Position numbers and translations under genes: made by a program. The notes below the pieces were generated by a model, which saw only the letters and a list, made by a program, of their open reading frames with translations, was not told the DNA's origin and did not search any database. DNA of 64,000 bases, taken from positions 147,282-211,281 of the forward strand of contig JAFKFM010000013.1 in the NCBI GenBank assembly GCA_017308135.1. The letters are read 5' to 3'. Shown here piece after piece: positions 1 through 8,139 of this stretch. Position 1 is the stretch's first letter; each line of letters opens with the position of its first letter. This DNA is from Alphaproteobacteria bacterium (GTDB taxonomy: Bacteria; Pseudomonadota; Alphaproteobacteria; CACIAM-22H2).

Positions 1-325
1 GCTTGGCGATGTTCTTCGACAGGTCTCCGATCCGTTCCAGGTCCGAAGCGATGCGGACCGCCGCCATGATGTCGCGCAGATCGACGGCCAGCGGCTGCCG
101 CCGCGCGATGGTGAGCACAGCTCCCTCCTCCACTCTCCTCTCAAGAGCGTCGATTAGTTCGTCCTGCGCAATGGCGCGCGTGGCCGCCTGTTGATCGCCG
201 GACAGCAGGGCATCGACGCATGCGGCGAGGGTCGCCTGCGCAATGTCGCCCATCTGCCGGATATTGTCCCGCAATCCGTCAAGATCCGCATCGAATGCCG
301 TGACTGTATGCTTGGAGTTAGACAT
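1..325 (-). CDS. phoU: Phosphate transport regulator PhoU, partial (N-terminal part)
   Basis: About 108 codons read from an ATG at 325 down to the window edge, so the C-terminus is missing. The translation begins MSNSKHTVTAFDADLDGLRD and has the helical PhoU pattern, with AVDLRDIMAAVRIASDLERI followed by GDLSKNIAK near the end of the visible part. PhoU proteins bind metal clusters and restrain the PstSCAB transporter and the PhoR kinase when phosphate is plentiful. It is the last gene of the minus-strand pstSCAB-phoU operon, 38 bp after pstB. Its place next to ars genes is typical of arsenic islands. The identification rests on the helical repeat and the operon position. Confidence 0.93.
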   Translation of the reverse strand, partial: MSNSKHTVTAFDADLDGLRDNIRQMGDIAQATLAACVDALLSGDQQAATRAIAQDELIDALERRVEEGAVLTIARRQPLAVDLRDIMAAVRIASDLERIGDLSKNIAK

Positions 326-363
326 CAGTTATCTCCTCGACGTCTTCGACAACGCTCAGTGTC

Positions 364-1167
364 TTATCCGAAGCGGCCGGTGATGTAGTCTTCGGTCCGT
401 TCGTCCTTCGGCTTGCTGAATATCTCTCTCGTATCGCCGTCCTCTATCAACTCGCCCATGAACATGAACGCCGTTTTTGAAGAGATCCGCACGGCTTGTT
501 GCATGTTGTGGGTGACGATGATTATGGTGTAGTCGTCCTTTAAGGTATCGATCAGTTCCTCGATCCGGGCGGTGGAGATCGGATCGAGCGCCGATGTCGG
601 CTCGTCAAGGAGGAGCACCTCCGGCCTGAGCGCGATCGCGCGGGCGATACACAGTCGTTGCTGCTGCCCTCCTGAGAGGCTCAAACCGCTCTGGGCAAGC
701 TTATCCTTCACCTCGTCCCAGAGCGCCGCCTGTCGCAGCGCGCTTTCGACCCGCGCATTCATCTCGCTGCGCGACAAGCGTTCGTGGTGCCGAATGCCGT
801 ACGCCACGTTCTCGTAGATCGACATCGGGAACGGCACCGGCTTCTGGAAGACCATGCCGACCTGCGATCTCAGCCGGCCGATGGGATATGCGGAATCGAG
901 GATGTTCCTACCATCGTACGCAACCGAACCCGTCGCGCGCTGCGTCGGATAGATCGCGTAAATCTTGTTTAGGATGCGCAGCAGCGTCGATTTTCCGCAT
1001 CCCGATGGCCCGATTAGCGCCGACACTTGGCCTGCGGGAAACGAAAGGTTCACGTCACGGAGCGCATGCGTGGCGCCGTAGTAGAAGTCCACGCCGCGCA
1101 GAACGAATTTCGCGCGCTCCTCGGGACCCGCAGAGCTGCCGATCCGGATCGGCGTATTGTCATGCAT
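364..1167 (-). CDS. pstB: Phosphate ABC transporter ATP-binding protein PstB
   Basis: This 267-residue ATPase powers the Pst high-affinity phosphate importer on the cytoplasmic face of the inner membrane. Walker A is GPSGCGKST at about residues 53-61, the ABC signature is LSGGQQQR near 163, and Walker B with the D-loop is [12 protein letters not shown] near 190. The length is normal for PstB. The ATG at 1167 overlaps the end of pstA by 8 bp, so the genes are translationally coupled. Being inside an arsenic cluster, it would serve phosphate uptake when arsenate competes. Confusion with another ABC ATPase is unlikely given pstC and pstA next to it. Confidence 0.97.
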   Translation of the reverse strand: MHDNTPIRIGSSAGPEERAKFVLRGVDFYYGATHALRDVNLSFPAGQVSALIGPSGCGKSTLLRILNKIYAIYPTQRATGSVAYDGRNILDSAYPIGRLRSQVGMVFQKPVPFPMSIYENVAYGIRHHERLSRSEMNARVESALRQAALWDEVKDKLAQSGLSLSGGQQQRLCIARAIALRPEVLLLDEPTSALDPISTARIEELIDTLKDDYTIIIVTHNMQQAVRISSKTAFMFMGELIEDGDTREIFSKPKDERTEDYITGRFG

Positions 1168-2017
1168 TGTCGGCGCTCCTTCTGTTCAGCAGCGCACGCG
1201 ACACGATGCTGAGTGCCAGCACGAACAGGGTCATCGCGAATGCGCCGGCCCATGCCAGCGTGTGCCATGCCTCGTACGGACTCATGGCATACTGGAAGAT
1301 CACCACCGGTATGTTGGCCATGGGCTCCGACAGCTTCGTCGTCCAATATTGGTTGTTCAGCGCCGTGAACAGCAGAGGCGCGGTCTCGCCGGAGATGCGC
1401 GCCACTCCCAGCAGCACGCCCGTCAGGATGCCGGCCTTTGCCGCCCGGTAGAGGACATGCCCGACCATCTTCCAGCGCGGGATGCCGAGCGACAGAGCTG
1501 CCTCGCGCATCACGTCCGGCACCAGACGCAACATTTCATCCGTCGTTCGGACCACGACGGGCAGAAGGATGAATGCGAGCGCGATGCCGCCCGCATAAGC
1601 GGAAAAATGTCCTGCCTGCCGCACGACCAATTCGTAGACGAACAGCCCGATGACAATAGAGGGCGCGCTGAGAAGGATGTCGTTGACGAACCGGATCACT
1701 TCTCCAATCCGGGTTCCGCGGGCGTACTCGGCCAGAAACGTCCCAGCCGCGATGCCGATGGGACTGCCGATCGCGGCAGCGATCAGCACCATGACGAAAC
1801 TTCCGAAGAAGGCATTCAGCAGACCGCCGCTCTGCCCCGGCGGCGGTGTCATCTGAGTGACGAGCTTCAGATTCAAGGCATTGAACCCCTCGACAAACGT
1901 GGTACCGAGGATCCAAAGGAGCCAAACGAGTCCGAAGATCGTGGCGAGGGTCGCGAGGGTCAGTACGAAGAGACTGGTAAGCCGACGGCGGCGCTGACGG
2001 GGCCCGGCGAGAATCAT
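1160..2017 (-). CDS. pstA: Phosphate ABC transporter permease PstA
   Basis: A 285-residue inner-membrane permease with about six hydrophobic segments, the first at roughly residues 17-38. The EAA-type cytoplasmic loop that contacts PstB is seen as [17 protein letters not shown] near residue 190. It pairs with PstC to form the channel for phosphate delivered by PstS. The start ATG at 2017 lies one base past the pstC stop, so expression is coupled. The order pstC-pstA-pstB-phoU is the standard one. Confidence 0.96.
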   Translation of the reverse strand: MILAGPRQRRRRLTSLFVLTLATLATIFGLVWLLWILGTTFVEGFNALNLKLVTQMTPPPGQSGGLLNAFFGSFVMVLIAAAIGSPIGIAAGTFLAEYARGTRIGEVIRFVNDILLSAPSIVIGLFVYELVVRQAGHFSAYAGGIALAFILLPVVVRTTDEMLRLVPDVMREAALSLGIPRWKMVGHVLYRAAKAGILTGVLLGVARISGETAPLLFTALNNQYWTTKLSEPMANIPVVIFQYAMSPYEAWHTLAWAGAFAMTLFVLALSIVSRALLNRRSADNA

Positions 2018-2018
2018 G

Positions 2019-3011
2019 TCACTCCCCTTTCTGTCGTGCGATGCGCTGGAGCATCAGTTTCGCTGCCGCAAGGACGATGAACGTCACGACGAACAACACG
2101 AAGCCCAATGCGATCAGTGAGGACAAATAGAGGTCGGAATCCGCTTCGGTGAATTCATTGGCTATCGCAGCGGCGATAGAGTTGCCGGGCTCCATCAGCG
2201 AAAGGCTCAGGTTGTGGGCATTGCCGAGTACGAAAGTAACGGCCATCGTCTCCCCAAGCGCACGTCCGAGCCCGAGAAAGATGCCGCCGAGGACAGCGGT
2301 GCGGGTGTAGGGAACGACGATGTACTTGACGACTTCCCACTTGGTGCAACCGAGGGCGTATGCCGACTCCTTCAAAGTCGGTGGAACGACGGAAAAAACG
2401 TCTCGCATCACGGCCGTGATGAAGGGAATGACCATGATGCCCAGGATGATTCCGGCGGTGAGCATGCCGATGCCCATCGGAGCGCCATCGAAGAGGGCAC
2501 CGATCAACGGCAATGGACCCAAGTGATCGATCATCCATGGCTGGACGTGAGCGGACATGAACGGGACGAAGGTGAACAAGCCCCACATGCCGTAGATGAT
2601 GCTGGGAATGCCGGCCAACAGTTCGATCGCCGTTCCGACGGTGCCACGCGCCCATCGGGGACAGACCTCGGTCAGGAAGACCGCGATTCCCAAGCTGACC
2701 GGAATGGCAATGATCATCGCGATGAGGGACGTGACGAGAGTGCCGTAGATTGGAACGAAGGCGGCGAAGCGTCGCGCAACCGGATCCCACTCCGTTCCGT
2801 AGAAGAAGCGCCATCCGAAGGTCTGGAACGCGAGCTTCCCGCCCCAGGCCATCGATAGCGCGGCGGCACCGAGCGCCAACAGGACGAAGTAAGCCGCGCA
2901 CGCGACGACGACGTGAAAGAGACGGTCGCCGGCCGCATCGCTGAGAAGGCGTGGCCGCTCGGCGCGGTCACTGCGCGCCGGCTGCGCGACATCAATGATA
3001 TTGTAGGCCAT
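2019..3011 (-). CDS. pstC: Phosphate ABC transporter permease PstC
   Basis: A 330-residue permease of the Pst transporter, starting MAYNIIDVAQ. The ATG at 3011 is preferred over an in-frame start further upstream because a GGAGG lies six bases before it and because the upstream extension would run into pstS. Several membrane segments follow a short cytoplasmic N-terminus, and the ABC-contacting loop reads ESAYALGCTKWEVVKYIVVP. It sits 62 bp after pstS and one base before pstA. No feature of the protein itself separates arsenate from phosphate. Confidence 0.95.
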   Translation of the reverse strand: MAYNIIDVAQPARSDRAERPRLLSDAAGDRLFHVVVACAAYFVLLALGAAALSMAWGGKLAFQTFGWRFFYGTEWDPVARRFAAFVPIYGTLVTSLIAMIIAIPVSLGIAVFLTEVCPRWARGTVGTAIELLAGIPSIIYGMWGLFTFVPFMSAHVQPWMIDHLGPLPLIGALFDGAPMGIGMLTAGIILGIMVIPFITAVMRDVFSVVPPTLKESAYALGCTKWEVVKYIVVPYTRTAVLGGIFLGLGRALGETMAVTFVLGNAHNLSLSLMEPGNSIAAAIANEFTEADSDLYLSSLIALGFVLFVVTFIVLAAAKLMLQRIARQKGE

Positions 3012-3073
3012 GGCCGCCTCCGACGTTTGGACGATCCGGAGGAAGGGCGCCCTTCCTCCGGAGGGAACCGATG

Positions 3074-4096
3074 TCAGCTCTTGAACTCGGTGCTCCAATA
3101 CGTCTCGATCTGCTTAGCAAGCGTGTCCGGAAGCGGGACGTAGTCCAGCTCGGTTGCCTGTTTCTGGCCTTTCTCGAGCGACCACTTGAAGAACTTGAAC
3201 GCCGCCGAAGACCGCGCGGCGTCCTTGGGCTGCTTGTACATGATGATGAAGACGGTCGCCGTGACGGGATAGGCCTTGTCCCCGGGGGCATCCGTCATCA
3301 CGAGATAGAAGTCTTGCGCCTTGGTCCAGTCGGCACTGGCGGCGGCGGCCTGAAAGCTTTCATTGTCGGGTTTGACAAACTTTCCGGCCTTGTTCTGCAC
3401 CGCGCCGTACGTCATCTTGTTTTGTAGAACGTAGGCGTACTCCACATATCCGATCGAATTCGCGATGCGGTTCACGTACGCGGCGACGCCTTCGTTGCCC
3501 TTTCCGCCCACGCCGGTCGGCCACGACACCGAGGTGCCCTCGCCCACTTTGCCTTTCCACTCATCGCTGACCTTGGAAAGGTAGTTCACCCAGTTAAAGG
3601 TCGTTCCGGATCCGTCGGACCGGTGGACGACCGTGATCTTTCCATCGGGAAGCTTGAGGTCGGGATTGAGCTTCGCGATCGCGGGATCGTTCCAGTTGAC
3701 GATCTTTCCGAGATAGATGTCAGCGAGTATCGGACCGGTGAATTTGATTTCGCCGGGTTTGACCCCTTCGATGTTCACCACGGGGACCACGCCGCCGATG
3801 ACCAGCGGAAACTGTCCCATGCCGAGATCCTTTAGCTCTTCCGGCTTCATCGGCATGTCCGAGGCGCCGAAGTCGACCGTTGCCGCCTTGATCTGCGCGA
3901 TGCCGCCGCCCGAACCGATCGATTGATAGTTGAGCTTGTCGCCGGTCTGCTGATTGTAGTCGGCCGACCACTTCGACAGGATCGGATAAACAAAGGTCGA
4001 ACCTGCCCCCGTAATGTCTGCTGCGTTCGCCACCGATGCGACCGCGAACAAAACCGCGCCGAATGCGGCCGCGGCAATCCCCATGCGTTTCGTCAC
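3074..4096 (-). CDS. pstS: Periplasmic phosphate-binding protein PstS (copy 1)
   Basis: A 340-residue substrate-binding protein. I chose the GTG at 4096 because GGAGA lies at a normal distance before it; the N-terminus then reads VTKRMGIAAAAFG followed by a hydrophobic segment and a signal-peptidase site after SVANA. The mature protein starts ADITGAGSTFVYPILSKW. The phosphate-contacting loops TGAGSTF and SDGSGTTFNW are intact. It leads the pstSCAB-phoU operon. A second PstS is encoded at 13920-14936. Pst genes in arsenic islands are known from arsenite oxidisers and are thought to give phosphate uptake in the presence of arsenate. Whether this copy discriminates against arsenate cannot be seen from the sequence. 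Confidence 0.95.
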   Translation of the reverse strand: MTKRMGIAAAAFGAVLFAVASVANAADITGAGSTFVYPILSKWSADYNQQTGDKLNYQSIGSGGGIAQIKAATVDFGASDMPMKPEELKDLGMGQFPLVIGGVVPVVNIEGVKPGEIKFTGPILADIYLGKIVNWNDPAIAKLNPDLKLPDGKITVVHRSDGSGTTFNWVNYLSKVSDEWKGKVGEGTSVSWPTGVGGKGNEGVAAYVNRIANSIGYVEYAYVLQNKMTYGAVQNKAGKFVKPDNESFQAAAASADWTKAQDFYLVMTDAPGDKAYPVTATVFIIMYKQPKDAARSSAAFKFFKWSLEKGQKQATELDYVPLPDTLAKQIETYWSTEFKS

Positions 4097-4192
4097 GATT
4101 GATCTCCTATCCATCTGCCTACGGATGGTGGAGACCGCCACGATTCGCCGATCTCCCCAGCACGGCGGATCGTTAACTCATTCATGGCGACA

Positions 4193-4210
4193 TGTCGAGA
4201 CTTATCGACA
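4193..4210. promoter_or_regulatory. Putative ArsR-type operator upstream of pstSCAB-phoU
   Basis: Perfect inverted repeat TGTCGA-N6-TCGACA about 97 bp upstream of the pstS GTG. The same palindrome with the same 6-bp spacer occurs at 14956-14973 and, with two mismatches, at 7235-7252, each time at an ars/pst promoter. No clear tandem Pho box was seen. I infer binding by the ArsR domain of one or both ArsR-ArsC fusions. Confidence 0.6.
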
Positions 4211-4412
4211 CATAATGTCGCTATCGACGGTTTTTGCGGACTAAGTGGGAGCTTTCAATCGGTTGTCCTTCCGGTTCGAACCCTGAATAAAATATGCGTC
4301 TGACACCGCGCGATCGAGAGCGGATTGTGCAATGGACCCGAAGGCTATCGATGCCTTTCCACATATCCGCGTGCCACCGCCACGGCGCAATCGCAGTACT
4401 GATATCTTCCGT

Positions 4413-6227
4413 TCAGACGGTCGACGGTGCGTGAGAGTGATCGTGGGCTAATTCTTGGAGCGCCTGGACGCCAACCGGCGGGGTCGCCTGCCACGGCACG
4501 AAGAATAATCTCTTTGCCATCGATCCGCGCACACGATCGATTTGTTTTTTTTCACCCAGCAGTCGCTGTTGAAGCAGCCTATCTCGCGTGCCGGCGGCCA
4601 GCAGGCTCTTATTGATGACCCAAGCATAGGGCTCGACATGCGCGCGCCGCAAGTCCTCCTGCAGTGCAGCGGCCTGGGACACGGGAGTGGTTTCGGCCAA
4701 GGTGACCAGCAGAATGTGCGTATAATTCGGATCTTGGAGGCGCATCAGGGGCGTGGTGATCCGGCCAATGAGATCGTGTGAAGCCGACTGCCGCATCACC
4801 TCCCGGTGATAAGTGCCAGCGGCGTCCATCAGAAGCAAGCTATGACCTGTCGGCGCGGTATCCAGTACCACGAAGGCGGTGCGTGCCTCCGCGACAATTC
4901 GCGAGAACGCATGGAAGACGGCGACTTCTTCCGTACAAGGAGAAGCCAGATCTTCGCGCAGCAGGGCTTGCCCCTGTTTATCCAAGGTATTGCCGCGCTG
5001 ATTCATTATCGTCGCGATGTAACGCTCAGTCTCCGCCTTCGGATCGATCCTGTCGACGCGCAAGCCAGGAACCTCGCCAGTGAGCGTCATTGCGAGGTGG
5101 GCCGCGGGGTCGGTCGTACTGAGATGCACGCTATGGCCGCGCTGGACCAAACCTAGTCCGATGGCCGCGGCGATCGTGGTCTTGCCGACACCGCCTTTCC
5201 CCATGACCATGATCAGGCCCTTTCCATCCGCCGCCAGAAGGTCGATCAATCGATCCAGGGCGGGAAGATCATCGGTAAAAGACACGAGAGCTGAGGGCTT
5301 GATTGGCGTCGCCGATGCCGGAACAGTACGGAGCAGCGAGCGCAACGCGTCCAACCCCAGCATTTCAATAGGCCGCAGCAAGACGTTATCGCGCGGAAGC
5401 GTCTGGAGTGCAGCAGGCATACCTGCGAGCGCTTGCTTGCCCTGTCGCTCCAACGATGCCGCCGTCGCATCGGAGGAATCGCTTGCCCGGAACACGCCAT
5501 TGACTACCAGACGCTGGTTCGAGAGGCCGAGAGCGCGAAGCTCAGTTGAAGTTCGGGCAGCCTCAGCGATCGCACTTGTTTCAGGGCGTGTTACAAGGAT
5601 GATGGTCGTCATCGCTGGATCGCAGAGCGCAGCCATCGCTGTCTTGAAACGCGCTTCCTGAGTCTTGAGACCCGAATGTGGTCCCAAACAGGATGCTCCC
5701 CGGTCATTGACGTCAAGAAAACCGCTCCAGGCTTTTGGCAGGCTGAGGAGCCGAAGCGTGTGTCCGGTCGGGGTAGTATCAAAAATAATGTGGTCGTACA
5801 CCTTATTGTCGTTGACTAACCAACTGACGAATTCGTCAAACGCGGCGATCTCGGTTGTGCACGCGCCCGACAATTGTTCACGAACCGTGTTCCGATCCTG
5901 CTCGCTTGCGGTCGGAGTCATTTGAGCCAGCACCCTTTGGCGATAGGACTCGGCGGCGACGGTGGGATCAATGTTGAGCACATGCAGACCCTCGACACCG
6001 GGGACCGCGACGGGAAGATTGCCTAAAGGCACGTCCAATATCTCGTCGATATTAGACGCCGGATCAGTGCTAACCAGCAGCACCGACTTTCCGCCATCGG
6101 CGAGCGATAAGGCCGCGGCGCAGCCGACTGAGGTCTTGCCTACGCCACCTTTCCCGGTGAAGAACAAGAACCGGGTCGGACTGGTCAGGAAGCCAGGAAG
6201 GTGAACCGTGGCAATATCGTTTGTCAT
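4413..6227 (-). CDS. arsA: Arsenite efflux pump ATPase ArsA
   Basis: A 604-residue cytosolic ATPase made of two homologous halves. P-loops GKGGVGKTS (from residue 25) and GKGGVGKTT (from residue 343) mark each half, and each has a DTAP-type switch (DTTPTGHTLRLL near 151; DTAPTGHSLLLMD in the second half). The three cysteines that bind As(III) in characterised ArsA proteins are present as Cys123, Cys180 and Cys431. ArsA normally energises ArsB or Acr3. No arsD and no arsB lie beside it, so Acr3 at 12416-13468 is the likely partner. GAAGGA precedes the ATG at 6227. A TTGAT-N4-ATCAA box lies about 50 bp upstream. The gene runs in the same direction as the ArsR-ArsC fusion 94 bp upstream. Confidence 0.96.
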   Translation of the reverse strand: MTNDIATVHLPGFLTSPTRFLFFTGKGGVGKTSVGCAAALSLADGGKSVLLVSTDPASNIDEILDVPLGNLPVAVPGVEGLHVLNIDPTVAAESYRQRVLAQMTPTASEQDRNTVREQLSGACTTEIAAFDEFVSWLVNDNKVYDHIIFDTTPTGHTLRLLSLPKAWSGFLDVNDRGASCLGPHSGLKTQEARFKTAMAALCDPAMTTIILVTRPETSAIAEAARTSTELRALGLSNQRLVVNGVFRASDSSDATAASLERQGKQALAGMPAALQTLPRDNVLLRPIEMLGLDALRSLLRTVPASATPIKPSALVSFTDDLPALDRLIDLLAADGKGLIMVMGKGGVGKTTIAAAIGLGLVQRGHSVHLSTTDPAAHLAMTLTGEVPGLRVDRIDPKAETERYIATIMNQRGNTLDKQGQALLREDLASPCTEEVAVFHAFSRIVAEARTAFVVLDTAPTGHSLLLMDAAGTYHREVMRQSASHDLIGRITTPLMRLQDPNYTHILLVTLAETTPVSQAAALQEDLRRAHVEPYAWVINKSLLAAGTRDRLLQQRLLGEKKQIDRVRGSMAKRLFFVPWQATPPVGVQALQELAHDHSHAPSTV

Positions 6228-6276
6228 ATCTTAATCCTTCCAGAATATATGATTGCTTAAAATCCAGATGATGGGC

Positions 6277-6290
6277 TTGATCTCGATCAA
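6277..6290. promoter_or_regulatory. FNR/FixK-type box upstream of arsA
   Basis: TTGATCTCGATCAA matches the FNR/FixK consensus TTGAT-N4-ATCAA exactly. Its centre is about 56 bp before the arsA start codon, with an AT-rich stretch at 6241-6251 that could serve as a -10 region. The geometry suits activation of arsA under low oxygen. This is inferred from the motif only. Confidence 0.6.
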
Positions 6291-6321
6291 GACCACACGC
6301 CAGGTACATGCCTGATACGGG

Positions 6322-7200
6322 CTAGGCGGCTTGTGGGGCCGAAAGGGTCATGTCGGTTGCGCCTTCCATCCGGCCGATGGCGGCGAGCTCCTTCTTCAGA
6401 TTAGCAAGGTCCAAGCTTTCAACCGGAAGATTCACCAGAGCTGTCAGACGTGCGGTGAGGCGCCGATAGGCTGCAAGAAAGGCCGCGCGCTGCACGTCCT
6501 TAGTTCCCTTCACGAGCGCAGGATCGGGAATTCCCCAGTGAGCCTGTAGAGGATGGCCCGGCCAGAATGGACATTCCTCTCCCGCTGCGGCGTCGCAAAC
6601 CGTGACAACAAAATCCATGGTGACAGCGCGTTTGCCAGCGAATTCGCTCCAGCTTTTCGACCGCAGATGCGATGTTTCGTAGCCTAGGCTTTCGAGCAGT
6701 TCCACTGCGAGACGATGTGGCCGCTCCTGCGGGCGGCTTCCCGCGGAATAGGCGCGAAACCGTCCGGCTCCCTCCCGGTTGAGGATAGCTTCGGCCATGA
6801 TCGAACGGGCGGAGTTGCCCGAACACAATATCAGGAGGTTGTAGCCCTTGGCGTCGCCTGCTGCGGGACGCCGCTGCGGGAACGACGCGCCGTCGCGATC
6901 GGCAGACGGCCGCATCTCGCCGAGCATGACGTCGAACAGGCTTCCGAGCTTGATCGATTTCGCCGCATAAATGATCGACCGGCCCTCGCGCCGGCTGGTC
7001 AAAAGACCCGCGCGCTCGAGCTGGGACAGGTGTGTCGACATCGTGTTGTGCGGCACCGCCAATAGCCTCGCGACATCTCCCGCCGGCAGACCGTAGGGAA
7101 GATATCGTGCCAGCAGTCTGAAGACTTCGAGCCGCGTGGGCTGCGCCAGGCTGGCGAACATCTCGACGGCATCGTCGGTCGTGAATTGATCTGCGGTCAT
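6322..7200 (-). CDS. ArsR-ArsC fusion: HTH repressor plus LMW-phosphatase-type arsenate reductase (copy 1)
   Basis: A 292-residue two-domain protein. Residues 1-95 are a winged-helix ArsR-type domain (SLAQPTRLEVFRLL, then recognition helix [18 protein letters not shown]). Residues 118-270 are a low-molecular-weight phosphatase-like arsenate reductase with the CX5R loop CSGNSARS (Cys126, Arg132) and further cysteines in VTVCDAAAGEEC. The classic ELCVC arsenic site of ArsR is absent, so the sensor may be the reductase domain or other cysteines. The start ATG lies 34 bp from a palindrome at 7235-7252, which suggests autoregulation. A second, divergent copy is at 15024-15893. Similar fusions are known in alphaproteobacterial ars clusters, but how they sense arsenic is not established from sequence. 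Confidence 0.9.
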   Translation of the reverse strand: MTADQFTTDDAVEMFASLAQPTRLEVFRLLARYLPYGLPAGDVARLLAVPHNTMSTHLSQLERAGLLTSRREGRSIIYAAKSIKLGSLFDVMLGEMRPSADRDGASFPQRRPAAGDAKGYNLLILCSGNSARSIMAEAILNREGAGRFRAYSAGSRPQERPHRLAVELLESLGYETSHLRSKSWSEFAGKRAVTMDFVVTVCDAAAGEECPFWPGHPLQAHWGIPDPALVKGTKDVQRAAFLAAYRRLTARLTALVNLPVESLDLANLKKELAAIGRMEGATDMTLSAPQAA

Positions 7201-7234
7201 CGTGATTTGTCACCTTCCGACGGAACGACACATC

Positions 7235-7252
7235 CGTCGAGGATAGTGGACA
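7235..7252. promoter_or_regulatory. Putative ArsR-type operator upstream of the ArsR-ArsC fusion
   Basis: CGTCGA-N6-TGGACA matches the island motif TGTCGA-N6-TCGACA at 10 of 12 positions and has the same spacer. It lies 34 bp upstream of the fusion gene start and in the 400-bp region shared with the divergent aioB gene. Confidence 0.45.
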
Positions 7253-7526
7253 CTTCGATTCCTGCAAACGGGTTCGGCGACGCTGCGCGAACGCGGCAAG
7301 CCACTGATTTATTTATGAAATCTCATCAGCTCGGCGTCCGGAAGATGATCCTTCGACCGATCTGGGGCGGGATCGCGCCCGGGGGCCCTCCCGCACGTGC
7401 GAAATTTCGCAGATCGTCTCGAAATCCGAACGGACGGCGCTGCACCATGTTCTGCTTTCTGAACATCGCACCGGCTTGGATCGGGACGCGGAGTTGATTC
7501 ATCGGGACTTTTCACCGGACCGGCAC

Positions 7527-7543
7527 TTGGCCCGTGTCGTGCA
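7527..7543 (+). promoter_or_regulatory. Candidate sigma-54 promoter for aioBA
   Basis: TTGGCCCG-N5-TGCA has GG and GC elements separated by 10 bases, as in -24/-12 promoters, with two mismatches to the TGGCAC-N5-TTGC core. The predicted start site would be about 45 bp before the aioB ATG. Sigma-54 with AioR drives aioBA in Agrobacterium and Rhizobium NT-26; no aioX, aioS or aioR lies in this window. The rest of 7253-7526 shows nothing I can assign. Confidence 0.4.
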
Positions 7544-7599
7544 CATCGTGATGCGTCCGATGGGACGCAAAAAAATTATGGTCTGGGGAGATCAAGGAA

Positions 7600-8127
7600 A
7601 TGAAGAGATGCGACAATCTTGTCGACGTTCGCCGTCGGCAATTCCTCGGCGGCGCCGGTGCGATGACCGCGGCCGCTGCTGCGCTCACCGTCCTGCCGAA
7701 GGAGGCGAAAGCTGACACGCTCGCGACGGCGACGCTCGTCAAGTATCCGTCCAATCGCCTCGGCAACCTCAAGGATCTCAAGGTCAACGAACCTCTCTCG
7801 GTCGCATATCCGGACGACGACGCTCCCGGCGTCGTGCTCAAGCTCGGTCGGCGCGTACCGAGCGGAGCAGGACCGGACGGAGATATCGTCGGCTTCTCGA
7901 CCACCTGTCCTCACAAGGGTTTTCCCCTCAGCTACAACGCGACCGACAAGACGATGAACTGTCCCGGCCACTACTCGCGTTTCGACTGCGAGCGCGGAGG
8001 TCAGCAGGTCTGGGGACAGGCCACGCAGAACCTTCCCCAGTATGTGCTCAGGATCGACGGCAACGGTGAGATCTTCGCCGAGGGCGTCGACGAGTTGCTG
8101 TACGGCCGCTTGTCCAACGTGCTCTGA
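7600..8127 (+). CDS. aioB: Arsenite oxidase small subunit AioB (Rieske protein)
   Basis: A 175-residue Rieske [2Fe-2S] subunit that passes electrons from the AioA molybdenum centre to cytochrome c. The N-terminus carries a twin-arginine signal, RRRQFLGG at residues 11-18 followed by an alanine-rich hydrophobic stretch, so the AioAB complex is exported folded. The cluster ligands are Cys103 and His105 (CPHKGF) and Cys121 and His124 (CPGHYS). Phe and Gly stand where many Rieske proteins have a disulfide pair; this is also the case in some rhizobial AioB proteins and affects redox potential. AAGGAA lies just before the ATG. aioA follows after 12 bp. Confidence 0.97.
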   Translation: MKRCDNLVDVRRRQFLGGAGAMTAAAAALTVLPKEAKADTLATATLVKYPSNRLGNLKDLKVNEPLSVAYPDDDAPGVVLKLGRRVPSGAGPDGDIVGFSTTCPHKGFPLSYNATDKTMNCPGHYSRFDCERGGQQVWGQATQNLPQYVLRIDGNGEIFAEGVDELLYGRLSNVL

Positions 8128-8139
8128 GGAGGATCCATC

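Noticed and set aside
4260..4290. GGTTCGAACCC, like a tRNA T-loop, upstream of arsA's end
   Set aside because: The stem around it pairs poorly and no other tRNA arms are found, so it is neither a tRNA nor a clear attachment-site remnant.
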